Source: Solirubrobacterales bacterium (GTDB taxonomy: Bacteria > Actinomycetota > Thermoleophilia > Solirubrobacterales > 70-9). From it: DNA of 64,000 bases. The notes below the pieces were generated by a model. It saw only the letters and a program-made list of their open reading frames with translations. It had not been told where the DNA came from and did no database searches. Every line of letters starts with the position of its first letter. Within the stretch, counting starts at the first letter, position 1. Shown in pieces: positions 51,950-62,800 of the stretch. The DNA lies in assembly GCA_009691195.1 (NCBI GenBank), contig SHVA01000004.1, positions 1-64,000 on the forward strand. Direction: 5' to 3'. The position numbers were made by a program, and so were the translations under genes.

Positions 51950-52013
51950 GAAGCGTGATCGGGCTGATTGCGGCCTGATCTGACCTGAAAACCTCGAACG
52001 GAGGTATTTGCGA

Positions 52014-52298
52014 ATGAAGCTGAAGCCCCTTGGCGATCGCCTGATCGTTCAGGCGTCCGAGGAGGAGGAGACGACCGCGAGCGGAATCGTCCTGCCCGAT
52101 ACGGCGAAGGAGAAGCCCCAGATGGGCAAGGTCCTAGCCGTGGGCGACGGTCCGATCGAGGACGGCAAGCGCCGTTCGATGGACGTCAGCAAGGGCGATG
52201 AGATCCTCTACTCCAAGTACGGCGGCACCGAGATCACGATCGAAGGCGATGACCTTCTCGTGCTGCGTGAATCGGACGTCCTGGCAAAGGTCGAGTAG
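52014..52298 (+). CDS. groES: Co-chaperonin GroES
   Basis: From ATG 52014 the product is 94 residues ([44 protein letters not shown]). The mobile loop region TASGIVLPD contacts GroEL, and [19 protein letters not shown] closes the barrel. GGAGG at 52000-52004 is 9 bases before this ATG but only 3 before a TTG at 52008, so the ATG is preferred. It caps the GroEL cage. Confidence 0.97.
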   Translation: MKLKPLGDRLIVQASEEEETTASGIVLPDTAKEKPQMGKVLAVGDGPIEDGKRRSMDVSKGDEILYSKYGGTEITIEGDDLLVLRESDVLAKVE

Positions 52299-53966
<1,668 letters not shown>

Positions 53967-54016
53967 CCAGGCATTGGCGGCGGCTCCCCCGGGGCCGCCT
54001 ACGATGTTTGTGCTGG

Positions 54017-54055
54017 AAGACGAGAGGCCCGGGGAAGCCCGGGCCTCTCGTCTTT
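54017..54055. terminator. Strong hairpin terminator between groEL and a convergent gene
   Basis: Bases 54017-54033 and 54038-54054 form a perfect 17-base-pair stem with a GAAG loop, followed by a short pyrimidine run. It lies 50 bases after the groEL stop. Since the convergent secreted-repeat gene stops right at its far side, it probably ends transcription from both directions. Confidence 0.9.
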
Positions 54056-54576
54056 CAGAGCGGCCTGCCGCTCTTGTCGATCAGCAGCCAGTTGCCGCCG
54101 AACTCGAAGACGTCATGACAGAGGATCTGATCGCGCGTGTCGTCAACGTAGTAGTAGAGGGGCCGGCCCAGGTAGGTCAGCTGCCGACGGCCGTCGGTAC
54201 GCGGGACCGTTCCCAATCGCTTGCCGGGAACGCCGGGGCCTGCACGGGGCTTGCCCTTGGTGATCACCGGGGGCCAGGCGCGGGCGCAGTCTCCGTAGCA
54301 GCGTGGCTTCTTGCCCTTCTTCTCCAGATCAAACAGGTAGAAGGCGCGCCCAGCGGAGTGCACGAGCGCCTTGCCGAAGGAGGTTGACCGCAGGCTGACG
54401 CGGATGCCCCGCTTGGCAGCGGCGCTGACGACGGGTCCGCTCTCCACGGTCTCTGCCGACACCGACGCCGACGCCGACGCTGACGCCTCCGGGCCGGCGC
54501 CTGAATCGACGCTCAACACGACGGCAACCGCCGCCACAAGCGCTGCCGCGAAAATCGCTGTCAGGGCGCGTCTCAA
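54055..54576 (-). CDS. Secreted protein with COG4315-type repeats
   Basis: This 173-residue protein has a signal peptide or anchor (MRRALTAIFAAALVAAVAVVLSV). A low-complexity Ser/Ala linker (ASASASASVSA, from six-base repeats) follows. Two copies of a secreted repeat come next: FGKALVHSAGRAFYLFDLE with CYGDCARAWPPV, and GRRQLTYLGRPLYYYVDD. The WPP and GRPLYYY marks are typical of this family, found in lipoproteins of actinobacteria and others; function unknown. There is no lipobox Cys, so it is more likely secreted or N-anchored. It is convergent with groEL. Confidence 0.72.
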   Translation of the reverse strand: MRRALTAIFAAALVAAVAVVLSVDSGAGPEASASASASVSAETVESGPVVSAAAKRGIRVSLRSTSFGKALVHSAGRAFYLFDLEKKGKKPRCYGDCARAWPPVITKGKPRAGPGVPGKRLGTVPRTDGRRQLTYLGRPLYYYVDDTRDQILCHDVFEFGGNWLLIDKSGRPL

Positions 54577-54603
54577 GATGAGTGACCGTTACCGGTGACC
54601 CTT

Positions 54604-54622
54604 AGCGCCGGGTAAAGGCGCT
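54604..54622 (-). terminator. Small inverted repeat at the end of the epimerase-like gene
   Basis: AGCGCC at 54604-54609 and GGCGCT at 54617-54622 form a 6-base-pair stem with a 7-base loop. It lies at the stop of the epimerase-like gene and before the start of the secreted-repeat gene on the same strand. No T-run follows, so it is a weak or non-intrinsic terminator at best. Confidence 0.3.
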
Positions 54623-55512
54623 CAGCGGCCGAGAACCTCCGCCATCGAGCAAGGGGCGACTCCCAATCGCTCCGGGTCCACCGTGCCGCGCTGGGTCGTC
54701 ATCGGCACCTCCATCAGCTCCGCTTCCTCCCAGGTCGCGAACACCGCGGGCCCGGCGATCAGCTCGGCGATCCTCAGGCTCGTCTTGACCAGCGGCAGCG
54801 GCACGTGGAGCAGGGGGCGGTCGCGGTGGAGGGATCCGAGCACTTCCTCGACGATCTCGTCGTATGAGAGCGTCTGGGGACCGGCCAGCTCGTAGCGCGC
54901 GCCCTCGCCCTTCTTGGCCGCGGGCCCCTTCCCCTCCAGCGCCGCCGTCACGCAACGGGCGACGTCGGCGGCCCAGATCGGCTGGTAGCGCGCCTCTCCA
55001 TCCCCGACCACGGGCACGGCCGGCAGCTTCGAGAAGCGCCGCAGCAACGTCACCCAGGGGTCGCCCGGCCCGTAGACGATCGAGGGGGCGAAGACCGTGG
55101 TCCGCAGCGGGGAGGCCAGCACCACCCGCTCGGCAAGCGCCTTGGCGCGGAAGAAGCGCGTGCGCTGGAAGTCGCTCGCGTTCAGCGCCGAGAAGAAGAG
55201 GAAGCGCTTGGCGCCGGCGCGCTCGGCTGCGCGCAGTAGCCGCACCGTCGCCAGGCCGTTCAGCTCCTCGACCGAGCCGCTGGGCTGGTCGCGGATGCTG
55301 GCGGCGAGGTGGATAACGGTGTCGACGCCCCGCATCGCGTGGCGCGCCGAGCGCGCATCGGCCAGGTCCCCGAGCGAGATCTGGACGTTGACCCGGTTGG
55401 GTCCGAGACGCCGCGGCTCGCGCACGAGCACGCGCACCTCCTCGCCGGAGGCCAGCAGCAGGGGCAACAGCTCCCCGCCGATCAATCCCGTCGCTCCCGT
55501 CAGCAGGATCAC
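54622..55512 (-). CDS. NAD(P)-binding atypical SDR (NDUFA9-like)
   Basis: This 296-residue protein has the GATGLIGGELLPLLL cofactor motif. It continues with GDLADARSARHAMRGVDTVIHLAAS, RFLFFSALNAS and FAPSIVYGPGDPWVTLLRRF. The catalytic Tyr-x-x-x-Lys of true dehydrogenases is replaced (Arg-Phe-Phe-Arg-Ala-Lys). This is as in the NDUFA9/ycf39 group, which bind NAD(P)H structurally and help assemble quinone-linked complexes or act on lipids. No respiratory genes are nearby, so the role is unknown. Confidence 0.72.
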   Translation of the reverse strand: MILLTGATGLIGGELLPLLLASGEEVRVLVREPRRLGPNRVNVQISLGDLADARSARHAMRGVDTVIHLAASIRDQPSGSVEELNGLATVRLLRAAERAGAKRFLFFSALNASDFQRTRFFRAKALAERVVLASPLRTTVFAPSIVYGPGDPWVTLLRRFSKLPAVPVVGDGEARYQPIWAADVARCVTAALEGKGPAAKKGEGARYELAGPQTLSYDEIVEEVLGSLHRDRPLLHVPLPLVKTSLRIAELIAGPAVFATWEEAELMEVPMTTQRGTVDPERLGVAPCSMAEVLGR

Positions 55513-55631
55513 GCGTTCACTCTAACCAGCAGGCCAGTTCCCTAGAATGTGCCGCTCGCCGGCGGGCCCAGGGGCCCCGGGCGGTAGTCGGAACTTCCTG
55601 AGTCCACGACAACTCGTAGAAAGGGAGCCCA

Positions 55632-55895
55632 GTGGCCTACGTCATCGCGGAGCCCTGCATCGGAGAAAAGGACAACTCCTGCGTCGAGGTCTGCCCGGTG
55701 GACTGCATCCACCCGACCCCCGACGAGCCCGACTACGACGCCGCCAAGCAGCTCTTCATCGACCCCGACGAGTGCATTGACTGCGACGCCTGCGTCGAGG
55801 CCTGCCCCGTCGACGCCTGCTTCGCCGAGGACCAGCTCCCCGGCGAGTGGGCGAAGTACACCGAGGTCAACGCGCAGTACTACACCAGCAAGTAG
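55632..55895 (+). CDS. fdxA: Seven-iron-type ferredoxin
   Basis: This 87-residue protein starts at GTG 55632 with AAAGGGAG about 6 bases upstream. Cys9, Cys17, Cys21, Cys25 and Cys48, Cys51, Cys54, Cys58 (plus Cys63) match the [3Fe-4S][4Fe-4S] ferredoxins of actinobacteria (AEPCIG...CVEVCPVDC and CIDCDACVEACPVDAC). An insert of about four residues lies after the first cluster. It carries electrons in the cytosol, possibly to the sulfite reductase in this window. TAGAAT at 55543-55548 may be its -10. Confidence 0.92.
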   Translation: MAYVIAEPCIGEKDNSCVEVCPVDCIHPTPDEPDYDAAKQLFIDPDECIDCDACVEACPVDACFAEDQLPGEWAKYTEVNAQYYTSK

Positions 55896-55902
55896 CGCCC
55901 GC

Positions 55903-57054
55903 CTACTGGACGACGGGAAGCTCGGTGCCGCTGACGGCGGGGGCGGCTGAGGGAGCCGAGGCGGCTGCGACCGCCTGCATCACGGGCAGCTCGACGGGCG
56001 TCTGGGCGATGATCCCTCGCGCCGCCTGGCGAATCGCCTGCGAGGCCGGGGCGTCGGGGATCTCGCTGACGAGGGGCGTGCCCTGGTCGGCGTGTTCGCG
56101 GAGGTCGGTCTCGAGCGGCACCTTGGCGAGCAGGGGGACGTCGAGCTCGTCGGCGAGCAGCTGGCCGCCGCCCTCTCCGAAGATCGCCACGCGCTCGCCG
56201 CCGGGCCCGGTGAAGGCCGACATGTTCTCGATCACGCCCATGATCTCGAGGTCTACCTTGACCGCCATCTCGGCCGAGCGGCTGGCGACGCTCTGGGCGG
56301 CGGGCTGCGGCGTGGTCACGATCATGATCTTGGCCTGGGGCAGGAGCTGGGCCAGGGTCATGGAGACGTCGCCGGTGCCGGGCGGCAGGTCGAGCAGCAG
56401 GTAGTCGAGCTCTCCCCAGGCGACGTCCTCGAGGAACTGCTGGATCGCCTTGTGGAGCATCGGCCCGCGCCAGACGACGGCGGCGTTCTCCTCAACGAAG
56501 AAGCCGATCGACATCACCTTGGGGCCGGCCGGGGAGACCGGCGGGATGATCTTGCGCTCGGGCGAGACGTCGGGCTTGCGGTTGACGCCCAGCATGCGGG
56601 GAATCGAGTAGCCGTAGACGTCGCAGTCGAGGGCGCCGACCTTGTGGCCCTCGGCGACCAGCGCGGCGGCGAGGTTGGCGGTCATCGTCGACTTGCCGAC
56701 GCCGCCCTTGCCCGAGGCGACGCAGATCACGTTCTTGACCTCGGCCAGGGCGCCCTCGGGGAGGCGATTGCGGCCGAGCTTCTGCTGGAGGTCGCCCTTC
56801 TCGCTCTCGGAGAGGACGTCGAAGCCGACGCCGACGTGGTTTACGCCCTCGAGCTCGGAGACCTGCTTGACGACGGCCTCCTGGAAGTGGTTGCGGATCG
56901 GGCAGCCGGGGGTGGTCAGGGACACGATCACCTCGACCCGGCCGTCATCGTGGATGTCGATCGAGCGGACCATGCCCAGCTCGACGATCGACTGGCGCAG
57001 CTCCGGGTCGATGACCGCGGTCAGCTTCTCGGTTATCTGTTCCTTGGTCGGCAT
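55903..57054 (-). CDS. mrp: Mrp/NBP35-family iron-sulfur cluster carrier ATPase
   Basis: From ATG 57054 the product is 383 residues. It begins with an MIP18-like domain (MPTKEQITEKLTAVIDPELRQSIVELGMVRSIDI). Then comes the P-loop GKGGVGKST with signature Lys, DCDVYGYSIPRMLG and LLLDLPPGTGDVSMTL. These proteins carry and transfer iron-sulfur clusters. The usual Cys-x-x-Cys near the C-terminus is absent here; the tail is Ala/Val-rich. TAGACT (reverse strand, 57063-57068) lies 8 bases upstream of this ATG, which favours it over a GTG at 57090. Convergent with the ferredoxin gene. Confidence 0.9.
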   Translation of the reverse strand: MPTKEQITEKLTAVIDPELRQSIVELGMVRSIDIHDDGRVEVIVSLTTPGCPIRNHFQEAVVKQVSELEGVNHVGVGFDVLSESEKGDLQQKLGRNRLPEGALAEVKNVICVASGKGGVGKSTMTANLAAALVAEGHKVGALDCDVYGYSIPRMLGVNRKPDVSPERKIIPPVSPAGPKVMSIGFFVEENAAVVWRGPMLHKAIQQFLEDVAWGELDYLLLDLPPGTGDVSMTLAQLLPQAKIMIVTTPQPAAQSVASRSAEMAVKVDLEIMGVIENMSAFTGPGGERVAIFGEGGGQLLADELDVPLLAKVPLETDLREHADQGTPLVSEIPDAPASQAIRQAARGIIAQTPVELPVMQAVAAASAPSAAPAVSGTELPVVQ

Positions 57055-57131
57055 CGGCTCAGAGTCTAGGGAACCAACATCCTGCGGCACCTCCTCCGCT
57101 TCACGTCCGGCGCCTGTCCGCCCCCGAATGA

Positions 57132-57161
57132 CGAGAAGCCGGCCATAAGGCCGGCTTCTCG
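57132..57161. terminator. Perfect 13-base-pair hairpin between two reverse-strand genes
   Basis: Bases 57132-57144 and 57149-57161 are perfectly complementary, with loop ATAA. It lies about 95 bases downstream of the coiled-coil gene (reverse strand) and 78 bases upstream of mrp, as expected for a terminator between them. There is no U-tract on either side. Confidence 0.6.
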
Positions 57162-57256
57162 AGGGAGGAGAGGTTGTTGCTTCTGCCCGCGAGGTATGGG
57201 CGAACAGATCCCTCCGGGCTCGCCCCTCTCGTGGCGACCCGGGCTTAGCGTCGGGA

Positions 57257-57694
57257 CTAGGCCTCGACTGTCGCCTTCTCGGCGGTCTCGCCGCGCTCGC
57301 GAACCCTGTTGACGACGGGCTCGACGCGATCCCGGTAGACCGGCTCGACGCGCTCGCGCGCCTTGCGGACCTGCTCGGTGAACTGGTCGGTCAGCTGACG
57401 GCGAACCTCGCCGCCGCGCTGGCCGGCCTTGTCGATCTCGGTGCTGAGCTGCGTGCGCAGGGTGTCGAGCTCCTGGTTACGGGTCTCGGGGTCGCGCAGC
57501 TGCTCAACCGCCTTGGCGACGGCGTCGGCAACGTTGGCGGAGGCACCGGTGACGACGTCCGCGACCTGGAGGGCCTGGTCCGCGGCGGTGCCGGCGGCGG
57601 AGTTGATCCGTCCCTCAGCATCCTTGGCGTTCTCGGCTACCTGGTCCTGGACGAGCTTGGCATCATCGGCCACCTGCTGCTTGATCTTGGCCAT
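57257..57694 (-). CDS. Coiled-coil protein resembling phasin/HbhA-type proteins
   Basis: This 145-residue, highly charged, helical protein starts MAKIKQQVADDAKLVQDQVAENAKDAEGRINSAAG. A short Ala/Val-rich helix follows (ADQALQVADVVTGASANVADAV, which could be membrane-associated), then long heptad-like segments (RDPETRNQELDTLRTQLSTEIDKAG, REQ-type repeats to the end). No cysteines. It resembles phasins or heparin-binding hemagglutinin-like proteins by composition only. A strong promoter with an SOS-like box lies upstream, in an AT-rich patch unlike the surrounding sequence. Confidence 0.6.
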   Translation of the reverse strand: MAKIKQQVADDAKLVQDQVAENAKDAEGRINSAAGTAADQALQVADVVTGASANVADAVAKAVEQLRDPETRNQELDTLRTQLSTEIDKAGQRGGEVRRQLTDQFTEQVRKARERVEPVYRDRVEPVVNRVRERGETAEKATVEA

Positions 57695-57751
57695 CTTTTT
57701 CTCACTACCTTCCGTGTGTCGTGGAGCTTATTAAATCTAAGGTTGTTCGTA

Positions 57752-57779
57752 AGCATACCATCGAACACACGTTTGTAAA
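57752..57779 (-). promoter_or_regulatory. Strong promoter with SOS-like box for the coiled-coil gene
   Basis: On the reverse strand, TTTACA (57774-57779) and TATGCT (57752-57757) are 16 bases apart, a good housekeeping promoter. Between them and overlapping the -35, CGAACACACGTTTG at 57762-57775 fits the Gram-positive LexA box CGAAC-N4-GTTYG with one change from the palindrome. TGTTCG/CGAACA also flank the -10 as a longer inverted repeat (57744-57767). LexA binding here would block the promoter until DNA damage. About 60 bases of leader follow before the start codon. Confidence 0.55.
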
Positions 57780-57823
57780 CCCCCACCGCGGGCCGGTTAC
57801 ACCGGGGCGGCTTTCTACGCCCG

Positions 57824-58939
57824 TTAAGCGGCAGGAACGGCGGCCTGGCGAAGCCAGGCGACGAGGCGACGAGGGCCCACGGGAGCAGGGCCGACCCGTT
57901 CGAGCCACCGCCCAGGGTGCTCAAGCTCGGAGGCGGTCGGGAGCGCCGCGGGCTCCAACCAAACCTGGTTCAGGGTCCTGATCCCGCCGAGGCGGACGAT
58001 CTCATCCGAGAACGCCTTGCCCTGGCGGTACTGGTTCATCTTGATCTCGAGGCCGAGCAGCCTGGAGACGACTGCGTCGAGGGGGCCGCGGCGCCCGCGG
58101 TCGCAGTCGAGCCGGCGGCGAAGCTCCCCATAGCGGGGGTCGAGCCGCTCGCCGACGGCGTCCATCACGTGCTCGGCGTAGCCCTCGACCACGGTCATCG
58201 CGGAGATCAGGCGGTCCACCAGGCGTTCCTGGTCCTCGTTCCAGAACAGGGACGCCAGCTCTCCGGCCGTGGCCGAGCGGACCAGTTCGCGGACGCCGAA
58301 GCGGCTGAGCCGCGAGAGGAGCTCGCGCGGGCTGATCTCTAGCCCGGCGCTCTCGAGCAACTCGGCGGCGATCGATCCGATCTGGTCGCGGAGCCAGGGG
58401 ACCGAGGAGAACTGGACCGCGTGCGTCGCCTCATGGAGGGCGATCCAGCGCAGGAACAGCTCGCGGTCCACCCCGAGGCGCTGCCTGGCGGCGGCGAGGT
58501 TGGGGGCGACGAAGAGCAGGCGCGGCGCGCGTGCCGGCCCGATCAGGGCGACGTCGTACTGCCCGATGACCCGCTGGGCCAGGTAGCCGGTGGCGAGGCC
58601 GATCTCGGCGCCGGTGGCCGCCGCCCCGATGGCACGCGGCACCCCCCAGCCCCCTCCGCCCGAGCGCATCCGCTCGGACAGCCGACTCTCGATCCCGGCC
58701 GACATCGAGCGGAACGACTCGAGGTTGACGCGGGCCCACTCGTCCCGGCCGACCAGCTCAGCCGGGGGAAGCTCATTCGCCGGCTTCAGCCCCGTGTGGT
58801 CGCTGACCAGGCGGGCCGCCCGCTCGGCCTCGACCCGAAGCTGCTCGTCGCGAGCGCCGTCCCAGGAGGGGCCCTCGCCGGCCAGGGCGAGGGCGATGCG
58901 CTCGGCCAGGCCCCAGTCGATCAGCCGCTGGCCGGCCAC
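57824..58939 (-). CDS. DUF2342 zinc-dependent metalloprotease-like protein
   Basis: This 371-residue protein begins with GTG (MAGQRLIDWGLAERIALALAG) and has DHTGLKPANELPPAELVGRDEWARVNLESF, the family start, followed by the zinc motif ALHEATHAVQF (HExxH). A Glu in VVEGYAEHVMD is the likely third ligand. These proteins are linked to F420-containing actinobacteria and have been called coenzyme F420 biosynthesis-associated, but their substrate is unknown. It begins 3 bases after the inositol-phosphatase-like gene, so the two are an operon. Confidence 0.85.
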   Translation of the reverse strand: MAGQRLIDWGLAERIALALAGEGPSWDGARDEQLRVEAERAARLVSDHTGLKPANELPPAELVGRDEWARVNLESFRSMSAGIESRLSERMRSGGGGWGVPRAIGAAATGAEIGLATGYLAQRVIGQYDVALIGPARAPRLLFVAPNLAAARQRLGVDRELFLRWIALHEATHAVQFSSVPWLRDQIGSIAAELLESAGLEISPRELLSRLSRFGVRELVRSATAGELASLFWNEDQERLVDRLISAMTVVEGYAEHVMDAVGERLDPRYGELRRRLDCDRGRRGPLDAVVSRLLGLEIKMNQYRQGKAFSDEIVRLGGIRTLNQVWLEPAALPTASELEHPGRWLERVGPAPVGPRRLVAWLRQAAVPAA

Positions 58940-58942
58940 GGC

Positions 58943-59779
58943 CTAGGCGGGGTTCTCGATCGCCGCCTGGGCCCGGCTGAGGATCTCGAGGTCGCCCTCG
59001 GTACAGGCACCGGCGAGCTGGTAGCGGCGCTCGAGGTCGAGCGGCGCGTTCGAGAGCTCCAGACCCTCGAAGGCGACGAAGGCGCCGGCCTCCCGGGCGA
59101 TCAGCTGGGCCGCGGCGGCGTCAACGGAGCGGCAGGGGCGGGTCGTGAGCATGCCGTCGTAGCGGCCGGCGCCGACGTAGCTGAGCGAGATCGCGATCGA
59201 GCCGGGCGAGCGGATCCGGTAGGCGTGGCCGTCCAGGACCTCGGCGACGGGGATCACGCGGGAGGGCTTGCCCGCCTCCATCGCGACCAGCTCCATCCCG
59301 TCGCCCTCGGGGGTGGTGAACTCGACGCCGTCGACCCTGGCGCCCTGCCCCAGGACGCCGACGAACTCCTCGCCCTTGCCGAACTCATAGACGTAGCCGA
59401 CCGCCACCTCCCCCATCGAGTCGCCGCTGGCGACCGCGATGCTGAGGCTGTGGGCGGGGATCATGCGCCGGGCGTTGACCGAGCCGTCGATCGGGTCGAT
59501 CACGACCCGGGTGGACGGTGAGTCGCCGAACTCGACGGTCCCGCGCTCCTCGGAGACGGCGATGAACGCGTGGCCCTCGGCCGCGAGGGTCTCCAACTCG
59601 GCGAAGACCGTGTCCTCACACATGCGATCGATAACGAGCGTGTTGTCGCCGCCCTCACCGATCCCCTCGTAGGCGGTGCGCGACTCTATCGTCGGGTGCT
59701 GCTCGAAGATCAGCTTCTGCTTTTCCACCGAGCGGCGGAAGGCCTGCAGCCAGCGCTCGACGGAGGGTCCCTCAGGCAT
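58943..59779 (-). CDS. Inositol monophosphatase-family phosphatase
   Basis: This 278-residue enzyme has SEERG (metal Glu) and VIDPIDGSVNARRMIP, the DPIDGT-type motif I with Ser for Thr. The second motif, normally Trp-Asp-x-Ala-Ala, is SVDAAAAQLIAREAGA with Val before Asp. The family hydrolyses inositol-1-phosphate, fructose-1,6-bisphosphate or 3',5'-bisphosphates. The missing Trp and sequence around it leave the substrate open. ATG 59779 has TAGCAT (reverse strand, 59786-59791) 6 bases upstream. It is divergent from the helicase-nuclease gene, whose promoter faces it within 47 bases. Confidence 0.82.
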   Translation of the reverse strand: MPEGPSVERWLQAFRRSVEKQKLIFEQHPTIESRTAYEGIGEGGDNTLVIDRMCEDTVFAELETLAAEGHAFIAVSEERGTVEFGDSPSTRVVIDPIDGSVNARRMIPAHSLSIAVASGDSMGEVAVGYVYEFGKGEEFVGVLGQGARVDGVEFTTPEGDGMELVAMEAGKPSRVIPVAEVLDGHAYRIRSPGSIAISLSYVGAGRYDGMLTTRPCRSVDAAAAQLIAREAGAFVAFEGLELSNAPLDLERRYQLAGACTEGDLEILSRAQAAIENPA

Positions 59780-59826
59780 CGGGCAATGCTAGCCAGCGCT
59801 CCCGGTCGCTCGCTAGCCTGCAGCCA

Positions 59827-62800
59827 ATGCCCGCAGACCACGCGCCCACCGCCGAATCGCTGAGCGAGGGGCAGCGGCGCGTGATCGACCACGGCGAGGG
59901 CGCGCTGCTCCTCACCGGGGTGGCGGGATCGGGCCGGACCGAGGCGCTGGCGCGGCGCCTCGCGCGCCTGGCTCCGAGCGGCGAGGGCGTCCTCGTCCTC
60001 ACCTACTCCCACGCCGCGGCCAGCGATCTGCGACTGCGCGCGGAGGAAGCGATCGAGGACCCCTTTGAGGAGCTCGCCGTCCACCCCTACCGCGAGGCGG
60101 CGGTCCGGCTGCTCCGGGAGCACGCCGTCGAGGCGGGCGTCGACCCCTTCCTCGAGCGCCTCGACTCGGCCGAGCGCCTGGCGATGCTGCTCGACCGCGC
60201 CGATGAGCTTCCGCTGCGCCGCCACCAGATCCGCGGCAACCGGGCGGGCCTGCTGGCGAGGCTGGTCGAGCGGATCGACGCCCTCAAGGCCGCCGCAGTG
60301 ACCTCGGAGCGCTTTCACGAGTGGGCCGAGCAGCGCCTCGGTGACGCCGCCGACGCGGCGGAGCGGGACACGGCCGAGCGCGAGGCGGAGTTCGCGCGCC
60401 TATACGAGATCCACGACTCGATCATCCGCGAGGCGGGGGGCATCGACGGCGGCGAGGCCGTGCTCACGCTGTCCCGCCTGCTCGGCGAGCGCCCGGCGCT
60501 CGCGGCGGAGGTCGCTCGGCGCTTCCCGAACCTGATCGTGGACGAGCTCGAGGATGCTTGCGCCGCCGAGCTGACGATGCTGGAGGCGCTTGCGCGGGGA
60601 TCGCGGAGCTTCGTCGCCTCCTGCGACCCCGACCAGGCGCGCTCCCGTGAGGCGTCGGGGGGCGCGGCCTGGATGCGGAGGGCGCCGGTCGAGAGCGAGG
60701 AGGTCTCGCTGGACCGCTCCTGGCGCTACGGCGGGGGCCTCCTGGACGCGGCCCATGCCGTGATCTCGCCGGTGCCGGGGCGGCTCGAGGTGCCGAGGCG
60801 CCCGGCCGGCCCCGAGACGACGGTCCACTTCTGGCGCTGCGCCAACGAGCGCGCCGAGGCACAGGCGACCGCGCGCCGGGTCGAATCGCTGCTGGCGCTC
60901 GACGGAGGCCGCGCCGAGGACATCTGCGTGGCGGTGGTGCCGGGCTCGCCCGACCAGCGCACGTTCGCCGCGGCGCTGGAGGAGCGCGGCATCCCCCACC
61001 GCATCTCCGGCCCCGGGTCCTTCTTCCAGCGCCCCGAGGTTCGAGACGTGATCGCCTGGCTGCGGCTGCTGGCGGACCCCGCAGACGCGGCTGCCGCCGT
61101 GAGGGCGCTGACCAAGGCGCCGGTCGAGCTGCGCTCGGTTGACCTCGCGCGCATCACCACGATCGCGCGCCGACGCAAGCTCGACATGATCTCGGCTCTG
61201 GAGGCCGGGCTCGAGAGCCCCCAGATACCCCCGGAGGCCCGCGACCGCATCAGCGGCTTCCTCACCCTCTACGGCGCCGCGGCGCGGGCGATGGGAGAGA
61301 TGCGGGCCGACGTCTTCGTGCGCCGGCTGATCGAGCGGATCGGCCTGCGCCGCCACCGGCTTTTCGGCGCCCAGCCCGAGGCGGCCGAGCGGCTCAGGAG
61401 CCTCTCCCGGCTCGGCGACCTCGCCGCCGCATGGACGCGCCGCGAGCCGGGCGGCTCCAACCGCGATTTCGTCCGCTATCTGGTCGCGGTCTCGGAGGCC
61501 GGGGTCTCGCCGGAGGACGAGCCCTCCGAGCCGGCGCCCGGCGCGGTACGGGTGCTGCCGCTCGACTCGCTCAAGGGCCTCGAGTTCGAGCACCTCTTCC
61601 TCGTCGGCCTCCACGCCGGCGCGATACCGGGCTCCCAGCCGGCGGGCCCGCCCGGCGTGCCGCCCGAGCTCGGCGGCGAGGCGCAATCGCACGACTCCGA
61701 GCAGCGCCGCCTGCTCTACGTCGCGATGACCCGGGCCAGTCGAGAGCTTGTGCTCTCGCGCCCGGAGGCGACCGAGCACGAGGCGGTCCGGCCCTCGCCG
61801 GCCTTCAAGGAGGCGCTGGCCGTGCTCGGGGCCGAGGAGGAGGCCCAGGAGGAGGAGCTGTTCGGCCCCGCGGAAGGCGTGCCCGCGATCTACCGGATGG
61901 TCCAGGACGAGGTGCTCCAGGAGGCCTGGCGCGCCGGCGGGACGCTGAACGAGCAGCGGTTGGACACCTACATGGACGTCAACCGGGCGGTGGCCCGGTT
62001 CCTCGAGCTGCTCAAGGTGGCGGCGCTGATCCAGCGCCAGGGCGACGAGCGCGCTGCCGATGCCCTCGCCACGATCAACGACCTGCTCATCCCCGGCATC
62101 TCCGGGGAGCAGCGCAAGGCCCTCGAGGCCTCGGGCCTCGACGACTACCTGCTCGACGAGGAGCGCGAGCGCACCCGCCGCCGCGAGCTGATCGCCAAGC
62201 GCGAGGAGCCCTCGCTCGAGGCCTTCCTGCCACGGCGCGGCGAGGGCCTCGCCCTGTCGGCGAGCGACATCGACCTCTACCGGACCTGCCCGCTGAAGTA
62301 CAAGTTCGCCCGCGTCTTCGGCATCCCGCAGGAGCCGACGATCAACCAGCGCTTCGGGATCGTCATCCACCAGGTGCTCGAGCGCTTCCACGGCCCCCAG
62401 GCCTCGGGCGGCGAGGAGCCGGGCAGCCTCGACCACCTGATGTCGCTGTTCGAGGTCGCCTGGCGGCGCTCGGGCTTCGGTGAGAGCGACGACGAGCTCC
62501 AGTTCCGCGACCGGGCGGTGGAGGCCCTGGGCCGTTACCACGCGCGCCAGGCCAGCAGCGGAGCGCAGCCGAAATGGATGGAGCGCAAGTTCGACTTCCG
62601 GATCGGGCCCCACCACCTCCGGGGCCGCGTGGACCGGGTGGACGAGCTGCCCGACGGCAGCTATGAGGTCATCGACTACAAGACCGGCCCCCCCAAGGGA
62701 GCGCGGGCGCTCGCAACCGACGTCCAGCTTGCGATCTACCGACTCGCCGCGCGGGCCGCCTGGCAGCTCGAGGCCGAGGCCGCCGGCACCTACTGGTACG

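Noticed and set aside
54457-54485. Six-base repeats as a regulatory array
   Set aside because: They encode the Ser-Ala linker of the secreted-repeat protein and are explained by that.
57054-57090. GTG 57090 as start of mrp
   Set aside because: The purine-rich tract directly abuts the GTG, and TAGACT sits 8 bases before ATG 57054, matching the leaderless pattern; family proteins also begin near that ATG.
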